From: Brachypterus glaber
Taxonomy: Eukaryota; Arthropoda; Insecta; Coleoptera; Kateretidae
Length of the DNA stretch: 64,000 nt
NCBI GenBank assembly: GCA_958510825.1
Contig: OY294046.1
Span: forward strand, 5,332,001-5,396,000
Direction: 5' to 3'
How positions within the stretch are numbered: position 1 is the stretch's first letter; each line of letters begins with the position of its first letter. Positions 32,638 through 44,204 of the stretch are shown piece after piece. The position numbers and the translations under genes are program-made. The notes under the pieces were generated by a model that worked only from the letters and a program-made list of their open reading frames with translations, ran no database searches and had not been told where the DNA came from.

Positions 32638-33370
32638 CAGGGTGATCCATAACTGGCATGCCAAAATTTAAGAGGTGATTCTAGATCCAAAAATATAAAA
32701 AAAGTTCCTATAAAGGTTGGTCCGGAAATGAGCCCTAAGGGATCTAGGGCCCTTTAAAATTGTAATAAAAATAAGGTTTTTAATTAATAACTCGGGTACC
32801 GTTTAAGCTAGAGCGGCGAGCTTTTGCATGTGTACTAGTATTAATAAGGGCAATAAGTTTATGTTAATTTATTTTTTTAATTTATCCAGAGGCGTGCCCA
32901 GACGGACAAAATATATGAGGCTTAAAACATTTTTGCCCCAAACTTTTCTATGTGTATGTTTTTTGGATTTGTTGTAAAAAATATAGATTTCTAGAGTAAA
33001 AATACATATAAAATATCATACAGTGTAACACTGTAGGGGCAACCGTTATCAAAAAAAAAATGCAATTAAGAGGAAGTAACATTTTGTGCCACCAAAAACG
33101 TTACTTTTTAAAAGGCTATTACTCCCTTAATATTAAATTTAGGTGTTTTGATGTATAATACTTTTTTGCTCAGTTTTAAATGAAGAATCACCCTGCAGCA
33201 TTAAAATTTTATTGATGCTTTTTTTTGTTCCCCATTCAATACGTCATCTTCGAAGGGCCGTAGCTCCCTTAGGGCTCATTTCCGGACCAACCTTTATAGA
33301 AACTTTTTTTCATATTTTTGGATGTAGAATCACCTCTTAAATTTCGGTACGCGAGTTCTGGAACACCCTG
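32638..33370 (-). mobile_element. 733-bp TA-flanked element with long TIRs, copy 2
   Basis: Reverse-oriented copy of 17307-18039 with the same length. It starts CAGGGTGATCCATAACTGGC and ends GCGAGTTCTGGAACACCCTG, TA on both sides. Only scattered substitutions separate the two copies. Confidence 0.85.
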
Positions 33371-33584
33371 TATGTATTACATATACAGTTGCGAATAAAA
33401 TACATTACATGGCAGGTTTTGTTGAATATCGAATATTAATTGGATTTGTACCGTATATATTTACATAGGGTTAAATTCAGGTACCCTAGGGTAAAATACA
33501 ATGGATTTGCTAAAGACAAAGATCAATATATATTCCACAAAATTTACAAGGACCGGTTAAGCCCTTTTTATACCGTCATGGACT

Positions 33585-33935
33585 TTAGAACAACTTAAAT
33601 AACATAAACCAAGTTATTTTTTGGTATATATTTAATATCTTTAGAGGTCGCAGTGGCGGTAGCGTTCAAGGAGTAAATTTTAACTTCATGGTATCAAAGC
33701 CTTTAATAAAAATAAATAAAAAAATAAAAATTATATCGTAAAAAAACAACTTGATAATGTTTAAAATTAGGTATTACACGACTACCTTTTTATTATTTCA
33801 CTCTGCCCCTAAATATATTAAATTTATTTCCAAAAAAAACTACTTTGGGTTATTTTCTTCACGTGTTCCAAAGTTTAAGTTGATATCCTAAGCAGTTCAA
33901 AAGTTAAAGGGGGCGGACTTCAAGCACACACTGAA
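33585..33935. mobile_element. Eroded relative of the CAGTGCGGTCC element
   Basis: TTTTTTGGTATATATTTAAT and AGCAGTTCAAAAGTTAAAGG GGGCGGACTT-type text match the 26917 family at low identity. The G/C-rich block is mostly lost. Confidence 0.45.
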
Positions 33936-34175
33936 TTAAAGGATAAATAAAAAATAGATCGCTTTGTTTTAGCTTAAAGACCAAACGACAAACCAACCGA
34001 CCGATATTTTTTTAGTTAAAATCACTTTTTTTCGGGCTAAAAACGTCATACAGTGCAAAAGTAAGCACTAAAGTAAAATCGTAAAATTTTTTTTTTATAT
34101 AAATTATATAAATGCAAAATTACTCTAGTATACTTTAGATTTGGTATTTCCGACTATTTCGGCTATTTCCTATCC

Positions 34176-34914
34176 CAGGGTTCCCACCAATCCTGGAAAA
34201 CCTTGAAAACCTGGAAAACGCATGGAATTTAGATTTCCACCTGGAATTTAACATTTTTTTACCCGGAATTTTGTAATAGCACCTGGAATTTAACATATAA
34301 TTTGTTTAAGAAAAATTAAATACCCTTATCACAAAAATTAAAGGATATAAAAAAACATCCTAAATTTTTAGGTGATTTTAAAAGCCTGTAACTTGGCAAA
34401 AAATGGTCGTAGAGCAATGATAAAATAGTATATTACGCACCGAGTACGCGAACCTAGTTTTTAGTACACGAGAGTGTTTTTTTTCTTACGAGGCACGGCC
34501 GAGTAAGCAAAGTACTTTTTTGTTTTTTTTTTTTTTCAACCTCAAAGTATCCCAAAAAAAAACCCAAAGAAACCCTCAAACGTTCAAACCATATTTTTTT
34601 TTCATTGTGATCCGAATGATTGAAATTTCACTTTTGCTAAAAATCAATTAAAGGATAAATTTTTCTTGTTTTTTTGTTCATTTTTTGAAGAATTTTATTT
34701 TACAAAATTAACTTTGCTACGAGGAATATCAATTACAATCAATTACCCAAAATGATTTTTTTTTTCGAAAAAAAAAATCGAAAAAATTTTTTTTTTTATT
34801 TTTTTGTTACTTTAATATTATTATATACTAAAACTATTTTACTATACCTGGAATTTTAATAATTTTTACCTGGAAAACCTGGAATTTGAATGTCAATTTT
34901 TGGTGGGAACCCCA
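34176..34914 (+). mobile_element. hAT-like non-autonomous element with ACCTGGAATTT repeats
   Basis: The left end CAGGGTTCCCACCAATCC and the right end TTGGTGGGAACCC are inverted, and CAGGGTTCCC resembles hAT (Charlie-like) termini. ACCTGGAATTT or close variants occur at least six times, clustered near both ends, like transposase-binding subterminal repeats. The expected 8-bp target duplication is not clear (5 of 8 bases at best). The interior is A/T-run DNA with a TATATTACGCACCGAGTACG insert-like block near 34430. Confidence 0.65.
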
Positions 34915-34954
34915 TCCACACCTATATGTAATATTACATTTCGTAATGTAGGTA

Positions 34955-35533
34955 TAGTCCGTCCAATTATGCAAGATAGTAGTTTAAAATTCCCACGATT
35001 TTTATGCTACATCATTGGTTAAAAACTCGTACCTTTTAACATATAAAATATTGTCATATTTTTTGTCTATGACAATGATTGACGGTCGTTAAAGCTAATA
35101 AAAGAAGAGAAAGTTACATAAAAATGGTTATACTTAATGTTATTTTGTATGGTATTGAAAAAGGTACTTTTTTGGTTTATTCTTCATACACTCACATTAA
35201 ATTAGCACTTTCTACATATTGTACAAACGTAAATTATATTGAACACAAGAAACACGTCAAATTTGTAGGTTACAATTACAACTTAGGCCTATCCAGAGGG
35301 TCGCATAAAAACCATTACAAGATACATAACGACACATCAAGCCAATCCTGGCATCGCATTCTTATGTACTATGCTTTTTATGCGAGTCTTTGGATATGCC
35401 CTTTCCAGGAAAACAGTACCGACATCTGTTAAATTTTGAATACACTACGATTTATGCATAGTTATGCGATTTATGCGCTCTGTGGTGTAAAACAGGCCGC
35501 GTCTCTTACTATCTTGCATAACTGGACGGAGTA
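34955..35533. mobile_element. TA-flanked TIR element (GTCCGTCCAATTATGC ends)
   Basis: AGTCCGTCCAATTATGCAAG and CTTGCATAACTGGACGGAGT are inverted, followed on each side by TAT/TATA. Another MITE (35286-35401) is nested in it. The 117-codon frame at 35079-35432 reads through the nested MITE and is not a gene. Confidence 0.65.
35286..35401. mobile_element. Short MITE, GGGCATATCC ends, copy 3 (nested)
   Basis: GGCCTATCCAGAGGGTCGCA and TGCGAGTCTTTGGATATGCC are inverted; the internal GGCATCGCATTCTTATG is shared with 5086 and 42959. TTA precedes the left end. Confidence 0.65.
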
Positions 35534-35999
35534 TAGTTTTAAACGATAAACTGTCATTGCTAAATTATGATAACCGTGAATGTAATTTTGCACAGACAGA
35601 TACAAGAAGTGGTTTTGACAAAATCAAATTTTACATTTCCAATATGCCCTTATTGCGTCCCTGTTTGTAAATATGGCAAATTATTTTTATGCTCTTTTCA
35701 TGAGACATATTGGAAAACATATTATGTTACAAAAATAAATTATTATCTCATATTACATAGAAATTTAATTTGCATAGAAAGATGCTTTGAGTAAGATTAA
35801 ATGTTATTATCTTCTCCACATTCCAAAAATTATTTGACGGGGTGTCCCAAACTTTCTGCCCCACGCAATGTTTCCGTTATTTTAAAAGATAAAAATTTAA
35901 TAAAAACAAAAAATCCTAGATATGACCAAAGGAATATAGGGGTATATCTTGATAGGAATTTTCACGACAATATTGAAAACATTGAAAAATATTTACCCC
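35534..35999. other. No gene recognised
   Basis: Two frames of 75 and 91 codons lie here without domain, start context or splice structure. Composition matches surrounding noncoding DNA. Confidence 0.35.
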
Positions 36000-36340
36000 C
36001 TCGCCTCTGCGGGGATGGATTTAGAACATTTTTATTATCAGATTCACTTTTAGCAACCTTAAAAACCCCTATATAGCAATTTTCAAATTTTTGTAAAAAA
36101 AATGTGTTTTTTCCCAATGTTCACCAAAAACAATTCCGAGCTTGAGCTTTTGGTAACATACCAGCGTTCTTAAGTTATCGTGTACACAAGATTTCCTGGA
36201 TAGACCGGTCGACCGATCGACCAACCGAGCGACAATATTTTTTTTGCTTGAAATTAATTTATATCGACATAAAACGTAAAAATACGCAAAAAAAATTTTT
36301 GCACTCATACAAGGCTCTCCCGAAATTTTAAATAATTTTA
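36000..36340 (-). mobile_element. Minisatellite-bearing element, reverse copy (partial)
   Basis: TTATTATCAGATTCACTTTT and GCAACCTTAAAAACCCC are the reverse complement of the units at 22190. The flank AACAATTCCGAGC, GTTCTTAAGTTATCGTGTAC and the GACCGGTCGACCGATCGACC tract match the text at 21975-22090 in reverse. Only about one unit remains. Confidence 0.6.
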
Positions 36341-36684
36341 AAATGAGAAAGCAAAATAGCCTAGAAGTTACTTTTTAATGAAAAAAAAAATAAAAGTGTT
36401 TTTGACAGGTAAAACATATCAATTTCGAAACTTTTCTAACAATAACATTTGCTATAATGCCCTGCTAAGATAAGTTGTTCTATCTACAAAAATTCACTTT
36501 TTAAGATAAGCACACCATTGTATTGCATTACACTAGCCGCATGTGCCTGGTAAAGAGAAATGTCCTATCTAAAACCCAAGTCCTGAAAATTAGACTATTT
36601 ATATTTGTTTTATGTGGAAAATTTTCAATCTTTTCTAGTAAAATTGTCCTAAGTGTACCGATCTTAGTAATTTAATTGGACGTG

Positions 36685-36745
36685 CGGAAAGATCACTCCT
36701 TCCGCACGCATATGGGTGTGGCAAGAAAGCCTTTTCCGCACGCAT
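36685..36745. repeat. Hairpin repeat fragment (GTGCGGAAAG family)
   Basis: ACGTGCGGAAAGATCACTCC pairs with TTCCGCACGC; a second GCCTTTTCCGCACGC follows. TTGTTTAATTTCTTAATC just downstream also follows the hairpin cluster at 42380 in reverse. Confidence 0.55.
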
Positions 36746-36829
36746 AAATATTGTTTAATTTCTTAATCAAATAATGCCTTATGGTAAAATCACAAAATTT
36801 ATCATTTTCTCTTGGTATTCTAATAAAAG

Positions 36830-37195
36830 TCCAGAGAACCAAGTTTAGCGGCATTTAAAAGATTTTCAGTGTTCCGTAATATTTGAGTGATCCCTTAATC
36901 AAGTTATCCGGATCCGAGTTATCCAATATTTCTCTAAAAATTTGGTTGGTATTAGAGCCAAATTAAGCCGGTTTTAAGTGAAATTGCGTTAAAATGATTA
37001 GATTTATCTTAATTATCCGGCTTACCCGGCATTATTCGAGCGTAAAATTGAAACGGGACTACCTCAGAAATGCAAAAAGTTTCATCAAATTCCGTTTATT
37101 CGTTCCAAAGTTATGAGGGAACAAACATAAAAAAAAACAAAGTCACACGTCGAATTGATAACCTCCTCCTTTTTGGAAGTCGGTTAATAAAAAGT
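36830..37195 (+). repeat. Dispersed repeat ending CTCCTCCTTTTTGGAAGTCGG
   Basis: TTATCCGG motifs recur (36905, 37015, 37025), and the segment ends with GAATTGATAACCTCCTCC then TTTTTGGAAGTCGGTTAA, a string I associate with the 3' ends of dispersed repeats in many insect genomes. It is noncoding; the class is not resolved. Confidence 0.45.
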
Positions 37196-37741
37196 GCAGA
37201 TAGTTTAGCTTTTACTAGGACTAACTGTCCTATGTACAAATGAAACTTCTCGTGTCACTTGATGACTAACAAAAATAAATATTTTTTCAAAGCATATCAC
37301 GTATTTTTCATTTTAAATAAAGCAGAAATAAACGCGATATTTATTTAAACGTGTTTTTAAAAAGTACAAAAACAATAAAACTGGCCATATCTCAAAACAT
37401 CTAATTTTCAGATATGACAACTTGTCTTAGCAGGGCAGTACAGTATTCGACCGAAGAAATTTAAAGCAAAATATTCAATTTGACAAAGCGGAAAGCCTTT
37501 ACGTGTTTAGTTCAAAGAATAAAAAGGCAAAGAGAAAACGTAATCATAAACTCTTTGAAGGTTACAATACAATAAGATATATTTTCTCTCTTGCTTTTAA
37601 CTCTTTTTTTTGGCAGAAACATTATTCGAGTTTGTTTAAACCATTTTTTAAAGACCTATATGGCAAATAAAAACAAAACAATCTGTATATTATACCCGGT
37701 GTTTTTTTTTAACCTGAAACTTTCAAATATCTTGAATACTA

Positions 37742-38653
37742 GAGGAAATGCTCCTAATTTCGGATGGTTTCCAAATTTCGGATAGTAGTGTATTTAAGAT
37801 ACTGTCTGCAAAGGTATACAGAAACTTACTTTTATGTGAAGCCAAAAGTCAAACTAAATCCGTCCTGTAATATGATAACGGTAGAGCTTCTCCCCTTCAA
37901 ATGGCAGCACAATTCGTTTATATTGCAAATGGCAGTTTTGTGCTCAGTTGCATTATTATGCTTGTTTATTTTATAAATAATCGTTATAAAAGTTCGTGAT
38001 TCTGTCTTGGGTAAGTTATGATGTTAGTTAAGTTGATCCACTATTCTTAATTAAGCAATTTGAAAACGTAAACATTCTACAAATTTCTAATCTAAAAAGC
38101 AGAAAGTTGCCTAATTTCGGATAGACCATTTTTGTGCATTTGATTCCCAATTTCGGATATCCGCAAGGTAATTATTATTCAGGATAACCAATTATTAATA
38201 GTAATTATTATTTTTATAATGATACAACAAACTAAGATAAACAATTTTGAAAAAACGAAAATTACCTAAGATACTAAGATATTCGAAATTGGGAATCTAA
38301 AATTATAGTTCCTATAGTATTTCGTAGAAAATCGCTTAATGATTAAATTACGTCTTAAATGTAAAGGAATAACAAGAAACATAAGCAATGGGATCCAGAT
38401 CTACTCTTGAAAAAAATTTTTTTCGGATATGTCCGAAATTAGGAGCCCTTTTTCAAATACCCAAAAAATGCGCTGATTTTTTTTAACCGTGTTTTTTGGA
38501 AAAAATAAACTGTAATAAAATTGCTTTTATAATAAATCATGTTTCGCTATAATAAGTTGTATCTGGTTATATAAAAAAAATATCAAAAAGTAATACCGAG
38601 TATTAAATATTGAATACATTGTAAATGGTATCCGAAATTAGGCGACTTTCCTC
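37742..38653. mobile_element. TA-flanked element with TAATTTCGGATA motif arrays
   Basis: GAGGAAATGCTCCTAATTTC and GAAATTAGGCGACTTTCCTC are inverted, with TA on both sides (37740-37741 and 38654-38655). The motif (C/A)TAATTTCGGATA or its complement appears at least seven times (37751, 37773, 38108, 38149, 38283, 38432, 38630). The distribution suggests binding sites for a lost transposase. No enzyme is encoded. Confidence 0.75.
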
Positions 38654-38835
38654 TATGCATTTTAGAAAAAAAAAATATCGGACAAAATTTGTTTATTTTA
38701 ATGGTGGAAACAAAATGGCGTATTTTCAAGCGAAAATTACCAGAGACCCCAAGGGGTAACCACCAAAACACTATACAACGCAACAACTGACCGAGTGACC
38801 CTAGAATTAAATCCTGAATCAAAATATGTAAAAAT

Positions 38836-39089
38836 CAAGGAACTAACAACTCTTCTCTCTAGAATACGCATACCGTTAATATAAAGTATCGCCAACATCT
38901 CGGTTTGTTTGTAAACAAATAGTAGGTATATTCAGGCCTGAACAATAACAGTTACCAGTAACTGTTATGGCTGTCTCTGTTAGAACAAAGCTGTGCGAGT
39001 AAGACAGACAAATGTATATGTTGGCTACGTTTTTGTCAGTTTTTACAAATGAAATGCCTATTCTAGAGAGAAGAGTTATTAGTTCGTTG
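38836..39089 (+). mobile_element. MITE, CAACGAACTAATAACTC family, copy 2
   Basis: Starts CAAGGAACTAACAACTCTTC and ends AGAGTTATTAGTTCGTTG; the interior matches 28887-29135, with an additional ATATAAAG near the left end. Confidence 0.8.
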
Positions 39090-39131
39090 GTAAAAATATA
39101 CAGGGTGTTCTATTTCAAAATCAAAAGTTAA

Positions 39132-39915
39132 GGTTTACGAACGAGCCACCAGGTGAGTGAAGAAACCCCACGAGTGTGTGAAATACACTTTCCAACGAGC
39201 TATGTACACTATTTTTCCTACGATCCCGAAAAAATATGAAGTTCTTATTTTAAAATTTTCTAATTTTTATTAATTTTTTAAAAGCAAAGCACAAAATAAT
39301 AATAAATAGCATACAAATTTATATATGTAATCAAACAAAAAATATGATTTTCCTTTACCTTTAGTTTTCTTGGTTAATTATATTTTATATATAGTACTTA
39401 GCTGTTTAATGGGTTGCCTATATGCTTATCCTAAATGAAGGCAAACTTGACAGTTGCTAGTTAAATTAGACTTCTGTGGTTATGCTGCCATATAAGACAG
39501 TAAAATTGTACTGTTTTACATTTCATAAGAAAAATAGTGTGTATTTTAATGTATTTATAAAATGTAAGGTAACTAAATCAAAATTAGGTGATTTTTATAA
39601 AATCTAGACAGTAATGGTTAAAATAGTAACGTTATAACTATAGTTTCTATTTTAGACACGAAAAACAGAAATATTTGGAATAAAAAACATAAATTATATC
39701 AAAAAAGGCTGTTGTTAGAGGTGGAAAATGACTTATAAAACAAGGTGAGTAGAAACTACGAGGTAAATATCTAAATAAAATAAGGCAACCCTCCATACAT
39801 ACATATCACACTAGGGTGATATGAAAATATTAAACTATTGTGATATAAGGTGTTTTCTAAAGAACGAAAGAGTGTGTTAAATGTCATTTTCATAGAGGAT
39901 CGTAGGAAAAGGTAT
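39132..39915 (+). repeat. Long interspersed repeat, copy 1 (pairs with 60235-61010)
   Basis: TTTACGAACGAGCCACCAGG, CCCCACGAGTGTGTGAAATA and TTCCTACGATCCCGAAAAAA begin a stretch of about 750 bp that runs in parallel with 60293-61010. The right part has ATATCACAC...GGTGATAT hairpins. Noncoding; class unknown. Confidence 0.65.
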
Positions 39916-40345
39916 TTTTTACAATATTCTTTTTTTACCCTCTACTTGAAGACAATACAGATTTATATTAAATTAAAAAGAGCTCATAAATCAAATAGTT
40001 TATAATTTAAAATATTATTCATTTATTCAAATTAAAAATAACTTTGACTGACAATACCATTGTTTAATTTTTTAAAAAGGTTTTATTGATTGTTAGATAA
40101 TAAATAAAGTCCAAACCAAAAGTTATAATAAATAAATGAACATTTCATGTGTAATATTATATTCTGTATTATGAAAAAATACATATTTATTTTTAGTAAA
40201 ATATAAAAAATTATATTTAATATAAATATAAATTTATAAATAAATATTTATTAAAAATTATTTTTTAGCATATATCCAATTTACTTAAATATGTATAGGT
40301 ATATTTCTAAATATTTCTATTAAAAATAAAAAAATATATAAAATT
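39916..40345. other. AT-rich stretch, nothing recognised
   Basis: A/T-dominated sequence with ATATTTATAAATA-like runs. No coding signal. Confidence 0.5.
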
Positions 40346-40351
40346 CCATTA

Positions 40352-41296
40352 CACAGGTCTACAAATACCGGGTCATGTCAGTTGTTGGAAAGCTGAGGGT
40401 CATTTCCCAAGTAGTTTGCTGCGTAGAATCCGAATCCGGGGTCAGAATTGGCCCATCACGTCAGGATTTTGTGATATTTGAGGTTATGTACCCGAGAAAA
40501 GGCGTTTTTCCTACTTTTGAGGTTATGCACAGGGTGCAAAATTTTTTTGTGGTCTGTCTCTCCAGTTGCATCATTTAGTACCACTCATACCCTTTAATTT
40601 AAGAGTTCAAGAGATCAATTACGATTTTTTTTCGAAAAGATATGACTATTCGAAGTTACGAAATATATCCCTTCGACGTCATTAGCATTTGCATTTTAAA
40701 AGCCTTTGAGACAATAATTTTTTATTGTGTAATTTCTCTTGAAAATTTTCACTTTGGGGTTTTTGAGGTCGCTGAGAACGAATATAAAGTCGGAAAATTA
40801 AAATTTGCAATTTCCAATATGGCGTATTCAAAATGGCGGATTAAGATTTGCAAAAAACATTTAAATATTGAAAAATGTTTCTAGTTTACATTATATAATT
40901 ATATAATTGTTGGCGATAAAAATTCACTCAACATCACTCTTCATTTACGTTGGTCGGCTACTCATTTACGTTCCGATTTGATGATGTCGACTCAAGCGAT
41001 TTTTCGTATAGTCATAACTTTGCGAAAAAAAATCGTGATTGATCTCTTGAACTCTTAAATTAAAGGGTAAGAGTGTTACTAAATGATTTAACTGGAGAGA
41101 CAGACCACAACAATTTTTTGAACCCTGTACATAACCTCAAAAGTAGGAAAAAACGCCGTTTTTCGGGTACATAACCTCAAATATATCAAAATCCTGACGT
41201 GATGGGCCAATTCTGACCCCGGATTCGGATCCTACGCAGCAAATTACTTCGGAAATGACCCTTAGCTGTCCAACAACTAAACCATGTTGACCTGTG
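40352..41296. mobile_element. Foldback element with ~250-bp arms, TTA flanks
   Basis: The termini CACAGGTC and GACCTGTG are flanked by TTA on both sides (40349-40351, 41297-41299). The arms pair over about 250 bp, including GGGTCATTTCC, GGGGTCAGAATTGGCCCATC and ACGTCAGGATTTT. A frame in each arm translates to similar text (GSESGVRIGPSRQDF), because the arms are the same DNA. Part of the same text recurs at 51695-51740. No transposase. Confidence 0.75.
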
Positions 41297-41299
41297 TTA

Positions 41300-41735
41300 T
41301 AAATACCAATGTTAATCAATATTTTTTATTCACACATGATGCAGAAAATAACTCAAAAATATAATTTACTATTTAATGTCTATAACATTCTAAATGTTTT
41401 ATCGCATTTTACGCGCAGCAATCATTGTTCAATGTTCAATGGAAAATGTTAAATGTTCTATTATCAAAAAAAAAAAAAAAACAACCAGTATTTAATACAA
41501 AAAAAAGGGTTACAGTTTGCATATGCATCAAATATCAACAAAAATAGGGCATTGTCATTTTAGGAAATTTATCTTGAGTTAAGATTATACATTACATACA
41601 CCGAGAAAAAATATATTTGTGGCAAATATAATTGTAATCATTACAAATAAGAAATAGGGGACAAGAGTGTAGTTAAAACTGCAGAAATAAACTTAGTTTT
41701 CTAAGTATATTGGTGGTAAATAAACTATTATTAAT
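41300..41735. other. AT-rich stretch, nothing recognised
   Basis: Includes an A-run (41467-41480) and ACACCGAGAAAAAATATATT, a string type common at ends of insect foldback elements. No partner end found. Confidence 0.4.
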
Positions 41736-41740
41736 ATACA

Positions 41741-42076
41741 TTTATCCAATACATACAGATAATGAGACAATTACCAGCTTTATTTTAAATAGATAAACTC
41801 AATAATAACCCCGCGTGGCTTTTACTTTATTGAGTGGATAATTATTTATTTTACCCACTCAACTGTCACTTGTCAAATTATTTTCTTGTAAATGTCATTA
41901 AAATTTTTAATAAAAATATGAATTCCTAAGCTATTTATTGGATAAAACCTTGTATGGCACTCATGGGTAAACCGATATTGCCCTCTCGAAAATTAACCTG
42001 CTTGGCTGACGCCTCGCAGGTTAATTTTCTCATGGGCAATATCTTACTTTACCCACTAGTACCATAAATAACTATT
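41741..42076 (+). repeat. Interspersed repeat with 3' hairpin, copy 2
   Basis: Matches 23213-23535 almost base for base; it has an extra GATAAACTCAATAATAACC-type segment where copy 1 reads AATAATAACTCCC. Both end ACTAGTACCATAAATAACTA. Confidence 0.75.
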
Positions 42077-42089
42077 TTCTACGAGCTAG

Positions 42090-42475
42090 AGGAAAAGTGT
42101 AATTGCATTTGCAAAGTTCCACTTTTCCGCATTAATTTTCCGCACGTGCACTTGACTGCTTGACTGAACTCCGCTACGCGTCGTTCGGTTAACTGCAGTC
42201 GCGTGCGGAAAAGTACCACTTTTCGCACTTGTTAGGAAATAGCTATTTTCCTAACAAGTGCGGAAAGAGGCTCTTTTCCTAACAAGTGTGGCAAGAGGCT
42301 CTTTTCCGCACTCGATTGTATTTGCCTGAACGGCGCGTAGCGGAGTATTATAAATAAATATAAGAAGAATAACATTACGCGATTAAGAAATTAAACAATA
42401 TTTTTTCGTGCGAAAAACGCCTACTTTCCATACGAATATGCGTGCGGAAAAGACATCTTTCCGCACGCTCGTAGA
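42090..42475. repeat. Cluster of GTGCGGAAAAG hairpins
   Basis: At least four hairpin halves: GAGGAAAAGTG / CCACTTTTCCGC, GTGCGGAAAAGTACCACTTT, the palindrome GAAATAGCTATTTTCCTAAC, AAGTGCGGAAAGAGGCTCTT, and GTGCGGAAAAGACATCTTTC. Loops contain CTCCGCTACGCGTCGTTC and GAACGGCGCGTAGCGGAG. It looks like several family members inserted into each other. Confidence 0.6.
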
Positions 42476-42958
42476 AAAATTATTATTTTCTATTTTTTGA
42501 TTCTTATAAGTCCATAATCACACGCATTTTGCGTAGTAGTACTTTTTTTTCTTTCGGGTTGGCAAGAGAACAAAATAATATCGCTTGACGTTTTCCGTGC
42601 AAATGTCAAAGTCGCTTTAAAGTTAAATTTTCTACAACATGTTGTGTTTAGGTTATTTTTTACCTTGTTAAAATTGTGGCTTGGTTACTCGCAGTGAAAA
42701 AGAGAAGAGATGACTATAAAATATATCAAAATATCATTTGTTCTTAGATTTTAAACATGGTGTAAACTGTAATGCCAACTCAAAACAAAAATCCCTAAAT
42801 CAGTCATCAATTTAAATGTAATTTTTTATAAATTTTAGAGCAAAATAAAAAAAATAGTAAAAAGCACTCGTTTCATAACACGTTTTTAGCCCATTTTTTT
42901 GGCTCGACCCAATTAAAAGGTTTAATTGTAATAATTAAGAAAAACGTGAAACGTGTTA

Positions 42959-43095
42959 GGGCATATCCACAGCCTCGCATAACAGGCGAATGCGATGCCC
43001 TCATTGGCTTGATTTGCCGTCATCAATATTGTAAGCCAATCACGGTATCGCATTCTTATGTATTATGCTTGTTATGCAAGGCTGTGAATAAGCAC
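42959..43095. mobile_element. Short MITE, GGGCATATCC ends, copy 2
   Basis: Left end GGGCATATCCACAGCCTCGC, right end GCAAGGCTGTGAATAAGCAC, with TTA at 42956-42958 and 43096-43098. Shares GCATTCTTATGTATTATGC with the other copies. Confidence 0.7.
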
Positions 43096-43099
43096 TTAC

Positions 43100-43995
43100 T
43101 CCAGTATACACTTAGAAACATACGAACATTTGCTTATGTATACTGACATATACACGTGGCGGTTTGGTTCCTGCCAGTGTGTTTCTCTCCGCATACATAT
43201 TGGCAGGGACCATATATCAACACTCCCATCCAACAAGGATGTAACTCAAGTTAAGCCCATTTTGAGTTATACTCATAGGTAAACGCCTTAAAAAAAGGTA
43301 CACATCGTGATACTACTCAGATTTTTCCACAGGCCATTTTAACCAAAAGTTTACCTAAAAACACTAAAGTAAGAAATTCTAAACTTTAATATTATCAGAA
43401 ACAAACAATAAATAAATAATAAACACTTATACAGTTAAATAGAGAATTTTATAAGCTTTCAAATGATGTATCACGTGGCTACCTTCCATTTCAATTATTT
43501 GCCAACCCTTAAGTAAAAAAAAATATGTTTTAGAAATTTAGCTGTCGTGAAGAATGACAATATGAGTTACGGCTTTGTTGCTTGGGGCTATCGAAATCAA
43601 AATACATCAAAATCTGTAAAACTTTTTTTCGACACGACAATACTTTCTTCTTTCCGAGGTCGCTCTAAAGTAAAAAAAAAAACAGGTACCTACTATGTTT
43701 TTGAATGTAGTTGTTACGCGAGTTCCTGCGGTTTAAGGTTTTAACTCGGGTTTTAAGTGTTAATTGGGTTTACCTTCTTTGACAGCGGACTTACGCTACA
43801 GAATTTAAAAGCTTTGTAAAAGGTTCCATAATTCGGTTAATTTTTTAGATTTCGCCTTTACGAGTAAAATATTTAAATAGCAGAGATTGTCTGTCAAAGA
43901 AATTACAGAGGCCTGCATAAAATTAGTTTTTTGAAAGTTTATAATTGATTTATCTACGTTCTATTTCGTATTAAGCACATATTTGGGTTTATTAA
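43100..43995. other. Unassigned, with a fragment of the CAGTGCGGTCC element
   Basis: 43432-43500 (GAGAATTTTATAAGCTTTCA, ATGATGTATCACGTGG) is a fragment of the 26917 family. A 65-codon frame at 43547-43744 is not recognised. GGCAGGGACCATATATC near 43201 stands out but has no partner. Confidence 0.35.
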
Positions 43996-43999
43996 TCAT

Positions 44000-44159
44000 A
44001 GGCGTAACGAGGGGGGGCTTAGGGGGGCTTAGCCCCCCCCACATTTTTCTAAGCCCCCCCAAATCAAACTATAAAAGTCTCACAGACAGACAAACTTAAA
44101 AACTTGACTATTTTTTTAGGGGCTCAAGCCCCCCCCAAAATTTCTACCTGGTTACGCCT
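44000..44159. mobile_element. Short MITE, AGGCGTAAC ends, G-/C-run interior
   Basis: AGGCGTAACGAGG and GGTTACGCCT are inverted. Inside, GGGGGGGCTTAGGGGGGC and GCCCCCCCC blocks alternate in both senses (GGGGGCTTAG, CTAAGCCCCC), giving strong hairpin potential. The left flank reads CAT and the right flank CTG. Confidence 0.65.
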
Positions 44160-44204
44160 CTGTTATTAATGTTCACATTACAAGACTGCAAAATGCCCCC
44201 AAGT

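Noticed and set aside
35079..35432. 117-residue plus-strand frame
   Set aside because: It reads through a nested MITE (35286-35401) inside a TA-flanked element; not conserved in the other MITE copies as a frame.
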